Source: Mageeibacillus sp. UBA6980
Lineage (GTDB): Bacteria; Bacillota; Clostridia; Saccharofermentanales; Saccharofermentanaceae
NCBI GenBank assembly: GCA_002450095.1
Contig: DJYK01000023.1
Span: forward strand, 1 to 43,914
Reading direction: 5' to 3'
Length of the DNA stretch: 43,914 nt
Positions 1 to 9,323 of this stretch are shown piece after piece. A program made the position numbers and the translations under genes. The notes beneath the pieces are model-generated. The model did no database searches, had not been told where the DNA came from, and worked only from the letters and a program-made list of their open reading frames with translations. Within the stretch, counting starts at the first letter, position 1. Every line of letters starts with the position of its first letter.

Positions 1-70
1 CTTCAGAGGCTGTGAATAGTAACCATACCTTTTCTGCGAATTGTCAGTATTTTACGGAAACGAACGCAGA

Positions 71-616
71 TCAGAAACGATCCGCGTCCAAGGTCTTGAT
101 CAATCTGGCGGGATTTCCGACAACAACACCGTAATCGGGAACATCTTTTGTAACTACCGAGGCCGCTCCGACTATCGCATGCTTACCTATGCAAATGCCG
201 GGCAAGATCGTTGCCCCGGCTCCGATCCAGGCACCTTCCCTGATCAGAACCGGCTTAACGGTCAGAAGCTGTCTGTCATACGGATCGTGATTATTTGTAA
301 GTATCTGGACATTAGCGGCCATCTGCACGTCATCTTCTATCGTTACGCCTCCCCTTGCCATAGCAAGAAGATTGGAATTGATGAACACTCCTTTACCTAT
401 CTTGATCCGGTCGAAGCACACTCCGGTAACCGGAGCGGCAACATAAGAACCTTCGCCGATATTCCCTGCAAAGAGCTCATTCATAAGCGCCGCATATTCC
501 GGTGTACCCGGCATCGTATGGTTGAACCTGAAAAGAAGTTCGGTCATCTTACGGCCCGCCTCAATCTCATCAGCCGTATGCATTCTCATATCAACTGTTG
601 TTTCTTCGCATTCCAT
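71..616 (-). CDS. Hexapeptide-repeat acyltransferase (maltose/galactoside O-acetyltransferase-like)
   Basis: The 181-residue protein is a left-handed beta-helix acetyltransferase of the Maa/LacA/NodL family, which moves acetyl from acetyl-CoA to a sugar hydroxyl in the cytosol. The N-terminal Mac-type helical segment (TADEIEAGRKMTELLFRFN, about residues 14-32) precedes hexapeptide repeats, the catalytic-loop type sequence TNNHDPYDR, and the closing motifs GAGATILPGICIG and VVGNPARLIK. The start at 616 is chosen because GGAGG lies 8 bp upstream; a longer reading to 724 would overlap the preceding gene. It begins 4 bp after the membrane protein at 621-1496 and is the last gene of the long minus-strand run. 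The true acceptor sugar cannot be told. Confidence 0.85.
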   Translation of the reverse strand: MECEETTVDMRMHTADEIEAGRKMTELLFRFNHTMPGTPEYAALMNELFAGNIGEGSYVAAPVTGVCFDRIKIGKGVFINSNLLAMARGGVTIEDDVQMAANVQILTNNHDPYDRQLLTVKPVLIREGAWIGAGATILPGICIGKHAIVGAASVVTKDVPDYGVVVGNPARLIKTLDADRF

Positions 617-620
617 ATAA

Positions 621-1496
621 TTAACCTCCCGTAAGCTCCAGGACTTCATAGTAGTTGTCATCGTGCAGAACATCGATATGAGTCTCAGGGCCAAACAGAT
701 AATTTGAAGGGGCGTTCTCGGCAAGAATCAGAAAATTGTCCCGGTCAAATCCGTTCTCTACGAGTATCTCGACAAATCTTACCTCATTGTCAGTTACCGT
801 ATCATCATTATACAACACCGCCCAGACAGCAAGACCGAACGCATTCGAGTACAGAGCACTATTTCTGTTTCCGAATTCGGTTTCGCAGTCCTCTTCCAAA
901 AGCAGTTCAAGGATCGTAAGATCGTCATCGGTCAGCGGACGGGTACAAAGACCGGAAAGATACTCTTCCATGGTCGAATGGACATAAGCCATGTGATCGT
1001 ATCTTACGGGATCATCGATCACGGCACCGTGGTCTATGGCAAGTTTTACAAGATCATAACTTCCCGACTCGAGTCCCCATTCAAGCAGACTCTCATAATT
1101 ATTATCACGCCAATAGACTATGTTCTCATTTGTATCGAGATAGTGTTCGACAGTCTCCAACGCCTCACCATCTTCCGTGTCGATATACTCATCTATCGCA
1201 TCCTTATATCTATGCGCGGTACTCGTCAGTATGCGTGCTGTCCTGCCGTCCGGAAGCTCGACTTTCCAGAAGGCCGCATTGAACCATACATAGGCAATAA
1301 GGGCGATCACGGGGAGAATGAAAACGATGCCGATAACAATAAAAACAGTGCCCGCTATACGGGCACCTTTAATGTTCTTTACCCTGCCTATGATCTTGCA
1401 TATTATCGCAATGACAAAGGAAGTAAAACTGATTCCGACAAGTATCAGAAAGATAACAACGAATATCGTTCCCAATACCATTCCCATAAATGCCAT
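621..1496 (-). CDS. Two-helix membrane protein with ankyrin-like C-terminal region
   Basis: I do not recognise a named family. The 291-residue protein has two hydrophobic segments (about residues 4-32 and 45-72) and then a soluble acidic region. Two stretches resemble ankyrin half-repeats: ESLLEWGLESGSYDLVKLAI followed by DHGA (about 137-160), and VRFVEILVENGFDRDNFLIL (about 240-260). It starts 3 bp after the upstream permease gene, with GGAG embedded in the end of that gene, so the two are probably translated together. A role in protein contacts at the membrane, perhaps with the exporter, is only inference. Confidence 0.6.
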   Translation of the reverse strand: MAFMGMVLGTIFVVIFLILVGISFTSFVIAIICKIIGRVKNIKGARIAGTVFIVIGIVFILPVIALIAYVWFNAAFWKVELPDGRTARILTSTAHRYKDAIDEYIDTEDGEALETVEHYLDTNENIVYWRDNNYESLLEWGLESGSYDLVKLAIDHGAVIDDPVRYDHMAYVHSTMEEYLSGLCTRPLTDDDLTILELLLEEDCETEFGNRNSALYSNAFGLAVWAVLYNDDTVTDNEVRFVEILVENGFDRDNFLILAENAPSNYLFGPETHIDVLHDDNYYEVLELTGG

Positions 1497-1499
1497 AGA

Positions 1500-3104
1500 T
1501 CACATCTCCGCTTTCTCTACTACTACAGATGCTATCGGAAGCATTATCAGGAACAGAATCGCTCCCGCACCGGCTCCGGTAAGGATGCCGGCCGTCATAC
1601 TGTCTGTTATAAAGTAAACAATGACGATGGGGATACAGGCGATACCCGCTACTACAAAGGTTCCGAGATTTCTTATCATCAACAGAAGAGTCTTACCGAG
1701 TGCGGGCATGCTCCTCATAATAAGGAGCGCCGTTGTCTCGGACAGAAGGTCGAAAGCGACCATCATCAATGCAAATGCTAACGATTCGATCAATGTGAAC
1801 TTAACCAGGAAATACATGAGGGCTCCGCACAACACCGCATCGAAGCACATCTCGGGAAGATCCGCTCTGATACAGGCGAGAAGCTTACGACTCGCCTTCT
1901 CCGGGATAAGATAGACAAAAGGCTTTGTAAACTCCATTACCGTCTTACCGCCCGCGTAAAGGACCGCATTCAGAAGGATCATCATCATAAATGCAGACAT
2001 AAGAAGTGCACTGGATTCAGAGCCGAGGTTGCCTCTTCCCATAAAGACGAGATAGCAGGCGGTTATTACTCTGTACATCATCGCCACGGGATTAACAAAG
2101 AAGAATTTGGAGCCTCTCTTATTCATCAGGAAATGAATGGCAGTAAGAGCGGATGCGCCTTCACCGCCCCCCATCTTCTCTTTGCCGACCTTGGCTCTCT
2201 TGGTCATTGCTGCCGTATCCGAATCGACACCCGCGCGCTTCTGCTCGGCAAGATCCTGAGCCTTCTGGGCATATTCGATCGCCTCTTCATAGTAATCGAT
2301 CTCGAAGTGACCGTAAAAGACAACTAAAAAAGCGACAAATCCGACGGTCAGTATTCCTCCTGCCACAGACGTAACAACGGATCCGTTGATTATTCCGTCA
2401 TAGATCATGGCAAGCCACCCTGCGCCAGGGAAGATCTTTATGATCTTCGACGAACCGAATTCCGATATGATCCCCTTCAATCCGAGCGAACGGACATCGG
2501 GATTCTCAATAAGAAGATTGACGGCAAATACAGCGAGAAATGCGAGTATGACTGCGGCTGCAACTATGATCACTATCCTCTTCTTACCGTCGTTATCAGA
2601 GAATCTCGCCCCGAAGAACGAACCGGTAAAGTACCCGAACACCGCGGATACGAACGAACCTAATACAAGGAAAAGCAGATCTGCCGTCGATACACCTATC
2701 GCCTGATAGATGATCGCCGTCTGCGTGCACAGAAGGAATGTGAAGATAAGACAGACCTGTAACGTTCCGGAAGCCGCCAGAAGAAGATTAAACCTCGGTG
2801 TAAACGGACCGGACATATGAAAGACGACGTCAGCGGTAGAAAAACCTATTACCCCGTTCTTGACACCGGTAAAGAACATGAACCCGAACATTAAGATCAG
2901 GATAAAATAGACTCCTCCCGTGACTACTCCGATATCTCTGGGCACATAGGAACTACCCATTGTTCCGTCGGAATTCGGCATGCTCATCAATGTGGGATAA
3001 GCCATCATCAGGACGAATACCGCGAGGAAAAAGATCACCAGAATAAACTTCCACGGATGCTTCAGCAAAGACCTGCGCACCCTGTATAAATATGCATTTA
3101 ACAT
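1500..3104 (-). CDS. ABC exporter permease (putative ABC-exporter family)
   Basis: This 534-residue polytopic protein looks like the putative ABC-exporter permease family of Bacillota. About twelve hydrophobic segments are visible, starting with one near residues 18-38 and ending with a C-terminal bundle (about 430-530). A charged cytoplasmic stretch rich in K, E and G lies near residues 290-325 (AKVGKEKMGGGEGASALTAI). It starts 13 bp after the ABC ATPase at 3118-3822, with GGAGG 8 bp before the ATG, so the ATPase is its likely motor. It is a clear paralogue of the protein at 5358-6968: both carry a K/G-rich loop and GGKTVMEFTKPFVYLIPEK-like or GGKTVMELGRPYFFIVPEK-like segments. The substrate is unknown. 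Confidence 0.75.
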   Translation of the reverse strand: MLNAYLYRVRRSLLKHPWKFILVIFFLAVFVLMMAYPTLMSMPNSDGTMGSSYVPRDIGVVTGGVYFILILMFGFMFFTGVKNGVIGFSTADVVFHMSGPFTPRFNLLLAASGTLQVCLIFTFLLCTQTAIIYQAIGVSTADLLFLVLGSFVSAVFGYFTGSFFGARFSDNDGKKRIVIIVAAAVILAFLAVFAVNLLIENPDVRSLGLKGIISEFGSSKIIKIFPGAGWLAMIYDGIINGSVVTSVAGGILTVGFVAFLVVFYGHFEIDYYEEAIEYAQKAQDLAEQKRAGVDSDTAAMTKRAKVGKEKMGGGEGASALTAIHFLMNKRGSKFFFVNPVAMMYRVITACYLVFMGRGNLGSESSALLMSAFMMMILLNAVLYAGGKTVMEFTKPFVYLIPEKASRKLLACIRADLPEMCFDAVLCGALMYFLVKFTLIESLAFALMMVAFDLLSETTALLIMRSMPALGKTLLLMIRNLGTFVVAGIACIPIVIVYFITDSMTAGILTGAGAGAILFLIMLPIASVVVEKAEM

Positions 3105-3117
3105 CAGATCCGCCTCC

Positions 3118-3822
3118 TTAAGAAACCGTTCTTCCTTCGGTTATCTCGAAGAACAACTGCTCAAGGCTTCTGTCATCGGAGTTGCCGGGCGTATTGTGTC
3201 TTGTGGCTGCGATCTTACCGTTCATCATTATGTGAACGACATCCCAATAATCTTCGATCGTATCTATCATATGAGTGGAGATCAGAACAGTCTTGCCCTG
3301 GTCTCGAAGCTCGCGGAACACGAGCTTTAATTCTTTGATCGCATGCGGGTCGAGTCCCACCATCGGCTCATCGAATATAATTACGGAAGGATCGTGCATC
3401 AGAGCGCAGCAGATCGATACTTTCTGCTGCATTCCCTTTGACAATTCCTTGCCCATCTTCTTAGCCTTATCGGTTAGTTCGAATCTGTCGAGAAGAGTCT
3501 GCTTGATCGAGGTATCCTCGACCTTATATGCCCGTCTTATGAATTCAAGATGCTCCTCAACGGTAAGAGTATCGTACAGTGCTGGAATCTCGGGGATATA
3601 ACCGAGCTTTCTTTTTGCCTCCAATGTATGGGTATCGTAACCGTCGATCTCGATAGTGCCCTGATACTTAAGAAGTCCGGCAATGGACTTGATTATCGTG
3701 GATTTACCGGCACCGTTCGGTCCCAGAAGTATCCCGACTTCGCCGTCATTGATAGTAAATGAGAGATTATCATTCGCCACAAACTTCTTGTATTTCTTTG
3801 TAACTCCGTTAACAGTAAGCAT
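3118..3822 (-). CDS. ABC transporter ATP-binding protein
   Basis: The protein is a 234-residue ABC ATPase. Visible motifs are Walker A GPNGAGKST (residues 34-42), signature LSKGMQ (127-132), Walker B VIIFDEP (147-153) and the H-loop STHMID. The Q-loop position reads YIPEIP, with Glu in place of Gln, as in several drug- and bacteriocin-exporter ATPases. The start at 3822 has GAGGAGGG immediately upstream; a longer frame to 3882 has no such site. It is followed 13 bp later by the permease at 1500-3104, and the second permease copy lies upstream beyond cstA, so the pump may be a heterodimer of the two permeases on this one ATPase (inference). Confidence 0.9.
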   Translation of the reverse strand: MLTVNGVTKKYKKFVANDNLSFTINDGEVGILLGPNGAGKSTIIKSIAGLLKYQGTIEIDGYDTHTLEAKRKLGYIPEIPALYDTLTVEEHLEFIRRAYKVEDTSIKQTLLDRFELTDKAKKMGKELSKGMQQKVSICCALMHDPSVIIFDEPMVGLDPHAIKELKLVFRELRDQGKTVLISTHMIDTIEDYWDVVHIMMNGKIAATRHNTPGNSDDRSLEQLFFEITEGRTVS

Positions 3823-3914
3823 AATGTGCCCTCCTCTTTTTTCCAAAACGATTTTAACAATCCGGATTAAACAATGGCACAAGCAAAGATTAAGACTTAT
3901 TAAAGATATAACTG

Positions 3915-5354
3915 TCAGACTTTTTTACGCCGACGGTAAAGGCTGGGATGCACTTTGGACCTCAGAAGTATCATCAGTATAAAGAACATAAAATGAGAAA
4001 GAGCGAACGCTATGCCTGCGGGATATGAGATCTTCCCGGGAAGCTCGAATCCCTCATCAGCCATCAGGATATACGTCAGACATACGCCGGTCATAAAAGA
4101 AGACGGAACGGCAGTTATTACGGACCAATACGGATTCTGCTTTGTCTTACAAAGATACTCTGTGGCGACCCATAAAGCGATCATCGCGAGTGACTGATTA
4201 CTCCATGAGAAATATCTCCAAAGCACGTTAAAGTCGATCTGCGTTAGGGCTGCGCCTATGACGAGCATCGGCAATGTAAGAATGATGCGGTTACGGATGC
4301 TTTTCTGAGGGAGTTTGAACGTCTCGGAAAGGATCAGCCTTGCCGAGCGGAAAGCCGTGTCTCCAGAGGTTATGGGACAGACAACGACTCCAATGACGGC
4401 AAGTATCCCTCCGACTCCTCCGAGAAGTCCCGTTGATATCTCATAGACAACTCCGGATTGTCCGAGGTTCTTAAGAGACTCATTAAGACCGCCTGTTGCA
4501 CCGTAGAACGTGACACCGACTGCCGCCCATACGAGCGCGATGACACTCTCGGACAGCATGGCCCCGTAGAATACCTTTCTTCCCTGGAGCTCCGAAGTAA
4601 TGCATTTGGCGATCATCGGAGACTGAGTGGAATGAAATCCCGATATGGCTCCGCAAGCAACAGTTACAAACATGAACGGCCATACGGGAAGTCCGTCAGG
4701 ATGCATATTCTGTAAGGTGATCTCCGGGATCACAAGTCCTCTTTTGATGATCCCGAATATGATGCCTGTCGCCATCACTATAAGGATCGCTCCGAAAAAA
4801 GGATATACACGGCCGATTATCTTATCGATTGGCCATATCGCGGCCAGAAGATAATAGACAAGGATCACTGCGATCCAGATATTTTTACCGACGGGGATGA
4901 GCTGCGACAGCAGCGCCGCAGGGCTTGTGACAAATACGGTTCCGGTCAGGATAAGAAGGAGAAGAGAGAATAAACGCATGCTCCATTTGGCCGCTCGACC
5001 TATATAAAGTCCCGACAGTTCCGCGATGGAGGCCCCGTCATTACGCTCGGAGATCATGCCGCACATGTAGTCATGCACACCTCCTCCGATAATCGAACCG
5101 AAGACGATCCACAAGAATACGACCGGTCCGAAGCACGCGCCCATCAGGGCACCGAAGATCGGACCGGTACCCGCGATGTTCAACAACTGGACAAGATAGG
5201 ATTTCCACGGTTTGAGAGGAACAAAATCCACGCCGTCTTCCCGTTCTATCGCCGGAGTCTTTCTGTCATCGGGCCCAAAGACTCTCTCGACAAGTCTTCC
5301 GTAGAATAAGTATCCCAACAGTAGGATCATCAAAGAGCAACAAAACGAGATCAT
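3915..5354 (-). CDS. cstA: CstA-family transporter (carbon starvation protein)
   Basis: This 479-residue multi-pass membrane protein belongs to the CstA family, whose characterised members take up pyruvate or peptides. Family features are the early segment IAGTGPIFGALMGACFGP followed by GGGVHDYMCGMISERNDGAS (about residues 60-110), and a mid-protein STQSPMIAKCIT segment. About 12-13 hydrophobic helices are visible. It is much shorter than the roughly 700-residue Escherichia coli protein, which is common for clostridial members. AGGAGTTGAAAT precedes the start and overlaps the end of the upstream permease gene (stop at 5358), so the two are probably translationally coupled. Its position between exporter genes is unusual. 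Confidence 0.85.
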   Translation of the reverse strand: MISFCCSLMILLLGYLFYGRLVERVFGPDDRKTPAIEREDGVDFVPLKPWKSYLVQLLNIAGTGPIFGALMGACFGPVVFLWIVFGSIIGGGVHDYMCGMISERNDGASIAELSGLYIGRAAKWSMRLFSLLLLILTGTVFVTSPAALLSQLIPVGKNIWIAVILVYYLLAAIWPIDKIIGRVYPFFGAILIVMATGIIFGIIKRGLVIPEITLQNMHPDGLPVWPFMFVTVACGAISGFHSTQSPMIAKCITSELQGRKVFYGAMLSESVIALVWAAVGVTFYGATGGLNESLKNLGQSGVVYEISTGLLGGVGGILAVIGVVVCPITSGDTAFRSARLILSETFKLPQKSIRNRIILTLPMLVIGAALTQIDFNVLWRYFSWSNQSLAMIALWVATEYLCKTKQNPYWSVITAVPSSFMTGVCLTYILMADEGFELPGKISYPAGIAFALSHFMFFILMILLRSKVHPSLYRRRKKV

Positions 5355-5357
5355 ATT

Positions 5358-6968
5358 TCAACTCCTGCTAAATAATCTTCTGGATATCATTAACATGATA
5401 ACCCATATCACGGTATACGTTAATGCAAACATTCCCATCATGACGGTAAGGACCGAGGACAGGCTGTCGGCAAGATACGGTGTTATCGTATTTGTTCCGA
5501 GTATCACCGGGAGCATACCGACCACTATGAGAACAAGGATCAGAATGTATCGAACGAACATCATGGAGAATTTTCCGAACTGCCTTAAGAGTCTGACGCA
5601 TACTATGCCGACAGTCTGAGACACCAGATCAAACGCCGTCATCATAAGGACAAAGGCAATTGCGGGCCCAAATGTAAAATCACGCCATGCGGTTATCTTG
5701 ATAAGAAGGGCACAGACTGCTCCGTCAAACAGCATCTCCGGAAGATCGGATAAGATACACATAAAAAGCTTCTTTATGGTCTTTTCCGGGACTATAAAGA
5801 AGTACGGACGCCCGAGCTCCATGACAGTCTTTCCTCCGCCGAAAACGATAGCGTTTAATACAAGCATCGTCGTCATTCCTACAAGTATTACGAGTATATC
5901 CAGATCCTCGGGGATAAGACTGTCGGTTATCAGAAGAACGATAAGTGCAAACGCTCTGTATATCAATGCAACCTTGTTGATAAAGAACAGCTTCGAGGTC
6001 CTTCTGTTCTCGAACAGATGCATATGAAAAAAAGCCGATGCTCCCCACCCTCTCTTATAAACTTCCTTGCCGACTACCGCCGTTCTTGCTATACCCGTAT
6101 TGACCGCTTCGACTCCGGCTTTGCTCGCCTCAACTATCTCAAGGATACGGCTCGTATTGATACCGGCTTCTTCATAGAAATCGAATCTTCCGAATCTGTA
6201 CAGGAGCACGGCAAGAAGCACTAACGCTCCGTAAAGAGCAAAAACGAGAGGATAGTAATAGCTGATCCCTCTTATCATCCCTTTATAGATAAGCCCGACC
6301 CAGCCCGCTATCGGAAAAGCATCCGACCAGAGAGAATTGCCTGAAGTCTTGAGTATGACTATAAGGCTCTCCTCCTGCAAAACCGCGAGTGATCCGTAAT
6401 CGCCTATCAAATCCTTAAGGACTATGAAAAACAGTATGAAATGCATCGCGAAGAGCAACACCACCGCCGTTACCTTTACCCAAACCGCATCCGTAAATCT
6501 TGCACTTATAAATGAGGTGAGAAGGAAGGTCAGGATCATTATGAAGAACGCTTCCGTAATGAATGCTATAGCATCCGTTCTCGTAAATCCTATCCACCAG
6601 GCAAGCACCGGCGAATTCACACACATCAGCCAGAGGAAGACAATGATGCTTCCGAGACCGTAAGGGAAAGAAACGAAGAGATTAAATACCTTGGTGAACG
6701 GTGCGGCAAACTGAAACGTCATATCCGCGGGATGATACCCGAGTACCCCGCTTCGAAAGCCGGTTACATAGGCATAATCGAAGCAGATGATCAGAAGTAT
6801 CGACATTATTCCGAGAACCGTCTCGCTGTCCCTCGGGATGAGATTAGAAGTTATCCTGTCTATGCTCATCACGGAATAAACAGCCGCAAAAATGCCGACA
6901 ACCGCGAGGATGTCGGCAATAGGCTTACGTTTAACGGTTATAAAGAGCCTGTAAAAATACGCGCTCAC
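5358..6968 (-). CDS. ABC exporter permease, paralogue of the one at 1500-3104
   Basis: The 536-residue polytopic protein has the same architecture as the permease at 1500-3104, including a K/E/G-rich cytoplasmic loop and the shared GGKTVMELGRPYFFIVPEK-like block. It starts with GTG, and that codon overlaps the stop of nfnB in the four bases GTGA, so translation is probably coupled to nfnB. It has no ATPase immediately beside it; the nearest is at 3118-3822, beyond cstA. The family is known to be ABC exporter-like, but its substrate is unknown. Coupling to the transhydrogenase genes is positional and may simply reflect operon packing. Confidence 0.7.
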   Translation of the reverse strand: MSAYFYRLFITVKRKPIADILAVVGIFAAVYSVMSIDRITSNLIPRDSETVLGIMSILLIICFDYAYVTGFRSGVLGYHPADMTFQFAAPFTKVFNLFVSFPYGLGSIIVFLWLMCVNSPVLAWWIGFTRTDAIAFITEAFFIMILTFLLTSFISARFTDAVWVKVTAVVLLFAMHFILFFIVLKDLIGDYGSLAVLQEESLIVILKTSGNSLWSDAFPIAGWVGLIYKGMIRGISYYYPLVFALYGALVLLAVLLYRFGRFDFYEEAGINTSRILEIVEASKAGVEAVNTGIARTAVVGKEVYKRGWGASAFFHMHLFENRRTSKLFFINKVALIYRAFALIVLLITDSLIPEDLDILVILVGMTTMLVLNAIVFGGGKTVMELGRPYFFIVPEKTIKKLFMCILSDLPEMLFDGAVCALLIKITAWRDFTFGPAIAFVLMMTAFDLVSQTVGIVCVRLLRQFGKFSMMFVRYILILVLIVVGMLPVILGTNTITPYLADSLSSVLTVMMGMFALTYTVIWVIMLMISRRLFSRS

Positions 6969-8359
6969 TTATTCTTTATGTATTCGTCGATTCCCTTGGC
7001 GGCCGCTTTACCTGCACCCATCGCAAGGATGACCGTAGCGGCTCCGGTAACGGCATCGCCTCCGGCGAACACACCGTCTTTGGAGGTCTTACCGAACTCC
7101 TCGTCTGCTACGATACACTTCCACTTATTGGTCTCGAGGCCTTCAGTAGTAGATGCAATCAGAGGGTTAGGAGATGTTCCGAGCGCCATGATGACCGCAT
7201 CGGTCGGAAGCTCGAATTCGGAACCTTCGATGGCGACAGGTCTTCTTCTTCCCGACGCATCGGGCTCGCCCAATTCCATACGGACGCACTTCATGGCGCG
7301 GACATTATTATCCTCATCAGTTAATATCTCGACAGGATTCGTAAGGAGCTCAAACCTGATCCCCTCTTCCTTAGCGTGTTCAACTTCTTCCGCTCTCGCA
7401 GGAAGCTCGGCTTCGGATCTTCTGTAGACGATGGTCGTCTCGGCACCTAATCTCAGAGCGGTTCTCGCAGCATCCATGGCAACATTTCCGCCGCCTACTA
7501 CAGCGACCTTGGAGGGCTTAAAGATAGGTGTATCCGAATCGGCACGGAATGCCTTCATGAGATTGTTTCTCGTAAGATACTCGTTCGCGGAGAATACTCC
7601 CTTGGCATTCTCACCGGGGATCCTCATGAACATGGGAAGTCCTGCGCCGGAGCCGATAAATACGGCTTCGAATCCTTCGTCATTCATAAGTTCATCGATA
7701 GTGATCGACTTACCGATAACTACGTTAGTCTCGATCTTTACTCCGAGAGCTTTAACGTTCTCGACTTCGGGAGCAACGACCTTCTCCTTCGGCAGACGGA
7801 ACTCGGGGATTCCGTATGTAAGAACTCCGCCTGCTTCATGCAATGCTTCGAATATCGTTACGTCATAACCTAACTTGGCAAGATCTCCCGCACAGGTAAG
7901 TCCTGCAGGACCGGAACCGATAACGGCGATCTTGTGACCGTTAGGCGCACATTCTGCCTTCATCTTTGTTCCTTCTTCTCTTGCTCTGTCCGCTACGAAT
8001 CTCTCGAGCTTGCCTATGGATACTGCATCACCCTTGATTCCTCTTATGCACTGAGCCTCGCACTGCGTCTCCTGAGGGCAGACACGTCCGCAGACTGCGG
8101 GAAGTGATGAAGACTCGGTAAGGATCTCGTAGGATCTTTTAAAATCCTTGTCTTTCAAGGCGGTAATGAATCCCGGGATATTGATGCTTACGGGACAGCC
8201 GTTGACACATCTGGGATTCTTGCAGTTAAGGCATCTTCCTGCCTCTACTACAGCCTCTTCTTCTGTATAACCGAGACAAACCTCTTCGAAGTTCGTTGCT
8301 CTGACCTTAGGGTCCTGTTCAGCTATCGGTACTCTTACAAATCCGTCCGGTGCAGCCAT
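6965..8359 (-). CDS. gltA: NfnB/GltA-type NADPH oxidoreductase subunit
   Basis: The 464-residue protein is a glutamate-synthase small-subunit type flavoprotein. An N-terminal ferredoxin-like domain carries two cysteine clusters (C43, C46, C51, C55 and C90, C94, C100, C104). The FAD Rossmann motif GSGPAG follows (148-153), and a second NADPH motif VGGGNVAMDAAR lies near residue 290. Because it follows an NfnA-like subunit with a one-base TAATG overlap, the pair most likely forms the NADH-dependent reduced ferredoxin:NADP+ oxidoreductase (Nfn), which balances NADH, NADPH and ferredoxin in anaerobes. No large GltB glutamate-synthase subunit is in the window, which supports Nfn over true glutamate synthase. 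Confidence 0.88.
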   Translation of the reverse strand: MAAPDGFVRVPIAEQDPKVRATNFEEVCLGYTEEEAVVEAGRCLNCKNPRCVNGCPVSINIPGFITALKDKDFKRSYEILTESSSLPAVCGRVCPQETQCEAQCIRGIKGDAVSIGKLERFVADRAREEGTKMKAECAPNGHKIAVIGSGPAGLTCAGDLAKLGYDVTIFEALHEAGGVLTYGIPEFRLPKEKVVAPEVENVKALGVKIETNVVIGKSITIDELMNDEGFEAVFIGSGAGLPMFMRIPGENAKGVFSANEYLTRNNLMKAFRADSDTPIFKPSKVAVVGGGNVAMDAARTALRLGAETTIVYRRSEAELPARAEEVEHAKEEGIRFELLTNPVEILTDEDNNVRAMKCVRMELGEPDASGRRRPVAIEGSEFELPTDAVIMALGTSPNPLIASTTEGLETNKWKCIVADEEFGKTSKDGVFAGGDAVTGAATVILAMGAGKAAAKGIDEYIKNK

Positions 8360-9246
8360 TACTTGTCACCTCCGCAGTTTCCGCATCCGCCGTGATGCGT
8401 TTTTCCTTCTTCCAATGCCAGCAGAGCTTCGCCTTCTGCCGTCTTATAGAGTCTCATTCTGCCCATCGCTTCATCGAAGTTGACCTTATATCCGTCAAAC
8501 TCCGGACCGTCGATACAGGCGAACTTAACCTCATCACCGACAGTCAGTCTGCAGGCACCGCACATACCGGTTCCGTCGACCATAATGGGATTCATAGAGA
8601 CTATCGTGGGTATATCGTATTTCTTCGTAGTAAGTACACAGAACTTCATCATGATCATGGGGCCTATAGCGACGCAAAGATCATACTTCTTCCCTTCGGC
8701 AACGAGGTCTTCGATAACCTTGGTGACCATACCGGAACGGCCGTAAGAACCGTCGTCGGTCGTGATATAGAGATTGCCCGCTACGGCGTTCATCTCCTGC
8801 TCGAGGATAACGAGGTCCTTCGTCTTTGCACCGACGATAACATCGGCATCAATACCGTGCTCGTGAAGCCATTTGACCTGAGGATAGACAGGAGCGGTAC
8901 CGAGTCCTCCGGCAACAAAAAGGATCTTCTTTTTCTTAACTTCCTCGATATCATCCGTAACAAGTTCGGAAGGCTGACCCAGAGGTCCGACTACATCATG
9001 GAAACATTCTCCCTCTTCAAGGTCCATCATCCTCTTGGTGGATGCACCTATAGTCTGAACAACGATAGTGATCGTTCCGGTCTCTCTGTCGTAGTCACAG
9101 ATCGTAAGAGGGATCCTCTCTCCCATCTCATCTATTCTGACGATCAGAAATTGACCCGGCTGGCAATACTGTGCTACACGGGGAGCCTCGACGTCCATGA
9201 GAAAGATCGAGGGGCACAGCACCTTCTTCTTCTTAATAAGGTACAT
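8359..9246 (-). CDS. NfnA-type FAD/NAD-binding subunit (ferredoxin:NADP oxidoreductase alpha)
   Basis: This 295-residue protein is of the sulfide/dihydroorotate dehydrogenase-like FAD/NAD-binding family. It has an N-terminal FAD beta-barrel with RIPLTICDY (about residues 42-50), an NAD-binding half with LFVAGGLGTAPVYPQ, and a [2Fe-2S] cysteine region GMCGACRLTVGDEVKFACIDGP. The C-terminal tail adds two more cysteines (GGCGNCGG). Its stop overlaps the start of the GltA-type subunit by one base. GGAGG lies about 10 bp before the ATG, and a promoter is visible at 9287-9316. The pair is expected to act in the cytosol as an electron-bifurcating transhydrogenase. Confidence 0.87.
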   Translation of the reverse strand: MYLIKKKKVLCPSIFLMDVEAPRVAQYCQPGQFLIVRIDEMGERIPLTICDYDRETGTITIVVQTIGASTKRMMDLEEGECFHDVVGPLGQPSELVTDDIEEVKKKKILFVAGGLGTAPVYPQVKWLHEHGIDADVIVGAKTKDLVILEQEMNAVAGNLYITTDDGSYGRSGMVTKVIEDLVAEGKKYDLCVAIGPMIMMKFCVLTTKKYDIPTIVSMNPIMVDGTGMCGACRLTVGDEVKFACIDGPEFDGYKVNFDEAMGRMRLYKTAEGEALLALEEGKTHHGGCGNCGGDK

Positions 9247-9286
9247 GATGATGAAACCTCCTGCTGTAAGAGCATAAACTTATCAG

Positions 9287-9316
9287 ATTTTACCACTTAC
9301 GGGGAGATATATTCAA
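9287..9316 (-). promoter_or_regulatory. Candidate sigma-70 promoter for the nfn operon
   Basis: On the minus strand TTGAAT (9316-9311) and TAAAAT (9292-9287) are separated by 18 bp, and the -10 box carries the extended TGG just upstream. It sits in the 77-bp gap after the GH25/ABC operon and about 40 bp upstream of the nfnA start, so nfnA can be transcribed on its own. Assigned by eye. Confidence 0.55.
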
Positions 9317-9323
9317 CTGTACT

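Noticed and set aside
978..1781. Long plus-strand open frame across two minus-strand genes
   Set aside because: Low-complexity composition, no ribosome site, and it spans the junction of two well-supported genes.
6965..9246. True glutamate synthase small subunit with partner
   Set aside because: No large GltB subunit is present, and the neighbour is an NfnA-type FAD/NAD subunit, so the transhydrogenase is the better reading.
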